Below, piece after piece: positions 61,227 to 64,000 of a stretch of 64,000 nt of DNA (its first letter is position 1; each line of letters begins with the position of its first letter). The stretch is from Corynebacterium gallinarum. Lineage in GTDB: Bacteria > Actinomycetota > Actinomycetes > Mycobacteriales > Mycobacteriaceae. The stretch lies in contig NZ_JACSPR010000003.1 in assembly GCF_014837045.1 (NCBI RefSeq), positions 62,001 through 126,000 on the forward strand, in the 5' to 3' direction. The translations under genes and the position numbers were made by a program. The notes beneath the pieces were generated by a model. That model did no database searches. It was not told the DNA's origin and saw only the letters and a list, made by a program, of their open reading frames with translations.

Positions 61227-61306
61227 TGGAAGGGTGCTCCTTGGATGCGGGGGTGTGCGCCTGCCTGGGATGGGGTGCAGGGCTGTATCAATCTTCAACT
61301 ATAACG

Positions 61307-61342
61307 ACAACAGCCACCAACCCAGTGGTTGGTGGCTGTTGT
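61307..61342 (-). terminator. terminator-like hairpin after yidC
   Basis: ACAACAGCCACCAACC (61307-61322) pairs perfectly with the segment at 61327-61342; a U-containing tail follows on the - strand. It separates yidC from rsmG. Confidence 0.75.
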
Positions 61343-61357
61343 GGTGTTGAGCAGGTC

Positions 61358-62308
61358 TTATTTCTTGCGCTTCTTCACGTTGACCGGCTTCGCTCCAGGC
61401 TTGGGGGCGGTGGAACGCTTGGCGGCCTTCTTCAGCTCGTCCTCAGCGGCTTCCTCGGCGTCCATCTTGCCGAAGATGTAACGCTGCTGGAAGAAGGTCC
61501 ACACATTGTTGGACATCATGTAGATGAGCAGACCGATGGTCCAGATGAAACCGGTGAACAGGATGGTCAGCGGCATGAACCACAGCATCATCTTGTTCAT
61601 CATCTGCATCTGCATGGCCATCTGGTCATTGGCCGGTGCGGCCTGCTTGCCGGAGCGCTTGCGCTCCTCCTGGCGGTTGACCGACAGACGGGCGTTCATG
61701 TGGGTGGCCACCACGATGATGAGAATCATCGGTGCGGCGACCAGCGCAATGTTCATCCGTGAGACATCGAAGTCGAAGGCTGCGTACGCCTCCTGCGGCA
61801 TGGTGATGTACGCCGACAGCGGGGCTCCGAAGAGATCCGCGGCCAGGAAGGACTGCACATGATCCACATCGAAGATGTAGTTGGGCGTGTTGCGGTTCTC
61901 CTCGATGGACATGCCCAGCTGGCCGACGCCCTCGCCGGTGCGGTTGAAGGACCGCAGCACGTGGAACAGACCCAGGAACACCGGGATCTGCACCAGCATG
62001 GGGAGACAGCCCGCGATGGGATTGACTCCCACCTCCTTCTGGAGTTTGCGGGATTCCTCCATCATCTTCTGCTGGTCGTTCTTGTACTTTTCGCGGATCT
62101 CCTGCATACGCGGAGCCATGTCCTGCATCTTGCGCTGCGAACGCATGGTGTTGACCATGGGCTTGACCAGGACCACACGAACGGTGAAGGTCAGGAACAT
62201 GATCGACAGGGCCCACGTGATTCCCTCATCAGGGCTCAGTACGAGACTGAACACCTGGTGCCAGAACCACAGGATGGCCGAGATCGGCCAATAGATGAAG
62301 TTGAGCAC
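61358..62308 (-). CDS. yidC: YidC membrane protein insertase
   Basis: A 316-residue insertase of the shorter Gram-positive type. First helix MLNFIYWPISAILWF, the conserved cytoplasmic LTFTVRVVLVKPM with the groove arginine, LQKEVGVNPIAGCLPMLVQIPVF, and the last helices with a Lys-rich tail (KPVNVKKRKK). It inserts proteins such as ATP synthase subunits with or without SecYEG. Sits in the conserved yidD-rnpA-rpmH cluster. Confidence 0.96.
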   Translation of the reverse strand: MLNFIYWPISAILWFWHQVFSLVLSPDEGITWALSIMFLTFTVRVVLVKPMVNTMRSQRKMQDMAPRMQEIREKYKNDQQKMMEESRKLQKEVGVNPIAGCLPMLVQIPVFLGLFHVLRSFNRTGEGVGQLGMSIEENRNTPNYIFDVDHVQSFLAADLFGAPLSAYITMPQEAYAAFDFDVSRMNIALVAAPMILIIVVATHMNARLSVNRQEERKRSGKQAAPANDQMAMQMQMMNKMMLWFMPLTILFTGFIWTIGLLIYMMSNNVWTFFQQRYIFGKMDAEEAAEDELKKAAKRSTAPKPGAKPVNVKKRKK

Positions 62309-62396
62309 TGTGAGTCGAAACTCCTCGGTTGTTTATAAGACGTATGTACTTGTAGGACACCATGCGCTCACGGTTGAGGCAAACAGGATAAGGCGT

Positions 62397-62696
62397 CTAC
62401 CTGACCGTTTCCGTGGACCAGTAGCCGGGATTGGGCACCGGGTCGAAACCCCCGGGATGCCACGGTCCACACTTGGCCAACCTGACAGCAGCCAGCACGG
62501 TGCCCTTGACGGCCCCGTGCACGGACACTGACTTCAACGCATAGGTACTGCAGACAGGATCAAAGCGACAGGTCGAACCCATCTTAAGGCCGGACAGGTA
62601 CTTTTGGTAGAAGCGGACCGCACCCGCGAGCGTCTTCGCCGCGGGCCCTTTCGGTTGTGGGATGACCTGTGGGTCATCACTTATCGGTTCGCACAC
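62397..62696 (-). CDS. yidD: YidD membrane protein insertion efficiency factor
   Basis: A 99-residue protein. Core [20 protein letters not shown] with [13 protein letters not shown] and the Cys-Pro-Trp-like [14 protein letters not shown] are the family signature (three cysteines). It aids YidC-dependent insertion. Overlaps rnpA by 20 bp, as is common. Confidence 0.95.
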   Translation of the reverse strand: MCEPISDDPQVIPQPKGPAAKTLAGAVRFYQKYLSGLKMGSTCRFDPVCSTYALKSVSVHGAVKGTVLAAVRLAKCGPWHPGGFDPVPNPGYWSTETVR

Positions 62697-63078
62697 GACC
62701 GGCCTTCTTCAGACCATGACGGATATCCCGCTCCAGGTCCTGCGATGATGCCTGTCCCGAACCCGCCAACGCCCGGACCACCACATGGTGGGTCGGGGTG
62801 AGCAGCTCCGGTGAATCCGCCGCGATACGGGCGCACACATGCCGAAGCCGTCGGGAGGTGCGGTGACGGATCACCGCATTCCCGACGGCTTTGGAAACGA
62901 TGAGGCCGAACCGTGGACCACCGAAGGAGGCGACTTCGCCCTGTTCTCCGGAACCGTCCAACGATTCGGCACTATCCCACAGGTGCACCACAACGGTGGC
63001 GCTTCCCGCGCGTCGGCCTTTCCTCATCGTGGTGCGAAATTGCACGGATGAGGTCAGCTTATTCTGCGCGGGGAGCAA
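62677..63078 (-). CDS. rnpA: ribonuclease P protein component
   Basis: A 133-residue basic protein that assists the RNase P RNA in tRNA 5' processing. The start [16 protein letters not shown] and the signature [24 protein letters not shown] are clear. A 20-residue acidic insertion after VVVHLW (about 33-53) is longer than in E. coli. Downstream of rpmH, 28 bp. Confidence 0.96.
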   Translation of the reverse strand: MLPAQNKLTSSVQFRTTMRKGRRAGSATVVVHLWDSAESLDGSGEQGEVASFGGPRFGLIVSKAVGNAVIRHRTSRRLRHVCARIAADSPELLTPTHHVVVRALAGSGQASSQDLERDIRHGLKKAGRVRTDK

Positions 63079-63106
63079 CGTTATGACACCTGGATTGGTG
63101 ACGCTA

Positions 63107-63250
63107 CTACGCGGTCAGCTTCTCGCGACCCTTGCGACGACGAGCCGCAACAATCGCACGGCCGGCGCGGGTGCGCATGCGAGTACGGAAGCCGTGAACA
63201 CGTGCACGACGACGGTTGTTCGGCTGGAACGTCCGCTTGCCCTTTGCCAC
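63107..63250 (-). CDS. rpmH: 50S ribosomal protein L34
   Basis: 47 residues, beginning [15 protein letters not shown] and ending RKGREKLTA, the complete L34 sequence. GTG start at 63250 with AGGAG eleven bases before it. First gene of the rpmH-rnpA-yidD-yidC cluster, divergent from the expected dnaA; the promoter should lie at about 63290-63500. Confidence 0.97.
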   Translation of the reverse strand: MAKGKRTFQPNNRRRARVHGFRTRMRTRAGRAIVAARRRKGREKLTA

Positions 63251-63790
63251 GTTAAAACACTCCTAAAATTTTGTTTGTCAGGTCACCGGACACACCGGTA
63301 CGACGGACCTCCCTTGCGGACACAGCCGTGGTAACGACTTCCGCAACAGCCCGATTCCGGGGAACGATCACCCAACAGAGTTTGGATGATTCGAATTGAG
63401 TTGTGGTCCCTGGGATGGGAGCCACCGCTGCACTTCATGGAAAGTGCTGCTCTCAAAGCACATGCGTCATGGTTGGGCTATTAGGGATTAATAACTTCAT
63501 CCATACGATGTGACAGACTAGGCCAGCTTACGGCAACTTGACATGCAAAAACAAATTGACCTAGCCCACAAAACGCGGGTGCCCCTGAAATTACAAGCGT
63601 GGCATTAACCACTGGTGAGAGGGCGTATTGCCCGCCTGAACGCTTTTCGACGAGCACTTGCCAACCCCTGGCGGTGGGCGGGCCCGGTCGGAGTTTCCAC
63701 AGGGGTTGGACACAGTGATTGACCTGCGGGTAACAATGAAAACAGGACAGTGAAACCGGTTGGGATCAACACCTTGTGAAAACCTCCACC

Positions 63791-63799
63791 TGTGGATAA
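63791..63799 (-). other. DnaA box
   Basis: TGTGGATAA, exact complement of TTATCCACA. Confidence 0.85.
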
Positions 63800-63899
63800 C
63801 TTTTCAATCCCCGTTGTAACCGGGGGAGTGGAATGACAAAAATGCAGGTAGAGGCAGTTTATGAGGCGATGCACTATTTCCACAGGTTCTCAAGTATCC

Positions 63900-63908
63900 T
63901 GTGGATAA
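63900..63908 (-). other. DnaA box
   Basis: TGTGGATAA, exact. Confidence 0.85.
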
Positions 63909-63924
63909 GTGATTTTCAAAAAAG

Positions 63925-63933
63925 TTATCCACA
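63925..63933 (+). other. DnaA box
   Basis: TTATCCACA, exact; head-to-head with the near-match box at 63936. Confidence 0.85.
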
Positions 63934-63935
63934 GC

Positions 63936-63944
63936 TGTGGACAA
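63936..63944 (-). other. DnaA box, one mismatch
   Basis: TGTGGACAA, differing from TGTGGATAA at one base; two bp from the box at 63925. Confidence 0.6.
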
Positions 63945-64000
63945 CATTGTGGAAACAATGGTGAGGGCCGTTTTCGGGGTGTGGAGGAGACTGTAGAAAC

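Larger units (their letters stand above)
63251..64000. other. oriC: rpmH-dnaA intergenic region, left part of oriC
   Basis: 750 bp without a credible gene. AT-rich tracts at 63480-63600 and 63720-63960, three exact DnaA boxes and one near match, and several TTTCCACA-like partial boxes. Its place beside rpmH, the parS cluster and parAB supports this being part of the chromosomal origin and the dnaA promoter; dnaA itself should begin right of the window on the + strand. An open frame at 63605-63883 (-) has no coding character. Confidence 0.85.

Noticed and set aside
63605..63883. 92-codon frame on the minus strand in the origin region
   Set aside because: Lies among DnaA boxes, has no ribosome site or codon bias, and no recognisable sequence.
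1..64000. CRISPR arrays, insertion sequences, prophage or integrase genes
   Set aside because: No regularly spaced repeats, transposase or integrase signatures were found; the toxin-antitoxin pair and the Fic gene are the only parts that look acquired.

Overview
The window is about 64 kb of high-GC actinobacterial DNA. It ends just short of a chromosomal replication origin. The right end reads (in map order) cwlM, a GNAT-like gene, parB, parA, rsmG, yidC, yidD, rnpA and rpmH, followed by an AT-rich stretch with DnaA boxes where dnaA would be expected to begin. Immediately left lie cca, a NUDIX gene, a DUF6049 gene, murJ with a pseudokinase, sigM, trxB and trxA. This is the conserved oriC-flanking order of mycolic-acid actinobacteria. 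Gene content (CitAB with a CitMHS carrier, AzlCD, many short intergenic regions, four perfect parS sites) points to Corynebacterium. The GC content suggests a C. efficiens-like species; that last step is inference.

Layout. 1-8 kb: the end of an ABC exporter permease, a Rieske lipoprotein, an Old Yellow Enzyme homologue, an SBF-type transporter, an orphan tryptophan synthase beta chain, and a three-gene envelope cassette (two NPW-motif membrane proteins around a beta-lactamase-like lipoprotein). 8-13 kb: two flavoproteins, a YbdK-type carboxylate-amine ligase and a decayed HigBA-like toxin-antitoxin pair. 13-20 kb: a DUF3618 protein, an MFS carrier with maleylacetate reductase, an SDR epimerase, an SDR dehydrogenase and a POT peptide carrier. 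20-24.5 kb: the citrate-sensing CitAB pair divergent from a citrate carrier. 24.7-31 kb: an SDR, a self-sufficient CYP116B-type P450 and a lactonase-like lipoprotein, then Ohr/OhrR and a TetR regulator. 31-44 kb: a very large secreted lamin-tail/metallophosphoesterase protein, a PdxK-type kinase, two paralogous small secreted proteins, a hydrolase divergent from a condensation-GNAT fusion, AzlCD, YqgE and Cca. 44-64 kb: the cell-envelope, redox and chromosome-segregation block described above, with a Fic-domain gene inserted between cwlM and the GNAT-like gene.

How it works together. ParA, ParB and four parS sites form the origin-segregation system; two of the parS sites sit inside perfect 40- and 42-bp palindromes that probably also terminate transcription. 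MurJ-pseudokinase, CwlM and the DUF6049 protein belong to the envelope-building set, and SigM, TrxB and TrxA to the thiol stress response. CitA/CitB should control the divergent citrate carrier, and OhrR the divergent ohr gene. The most unexpected pattern is a dispersed 11-bp motif, GCTTRTCGACG, found 17 times (12 on +, 5 on -), in genes and between them, where chance predicts well under one copy. Other highlights are a toxin gene broken by an exact 10-bp tandem duplication, a Fic gene preceded by three operator-like palindromes at exactly 40-bp pitch, and a protein fusing a condensation-type acyltransferase to a GNAT domain.
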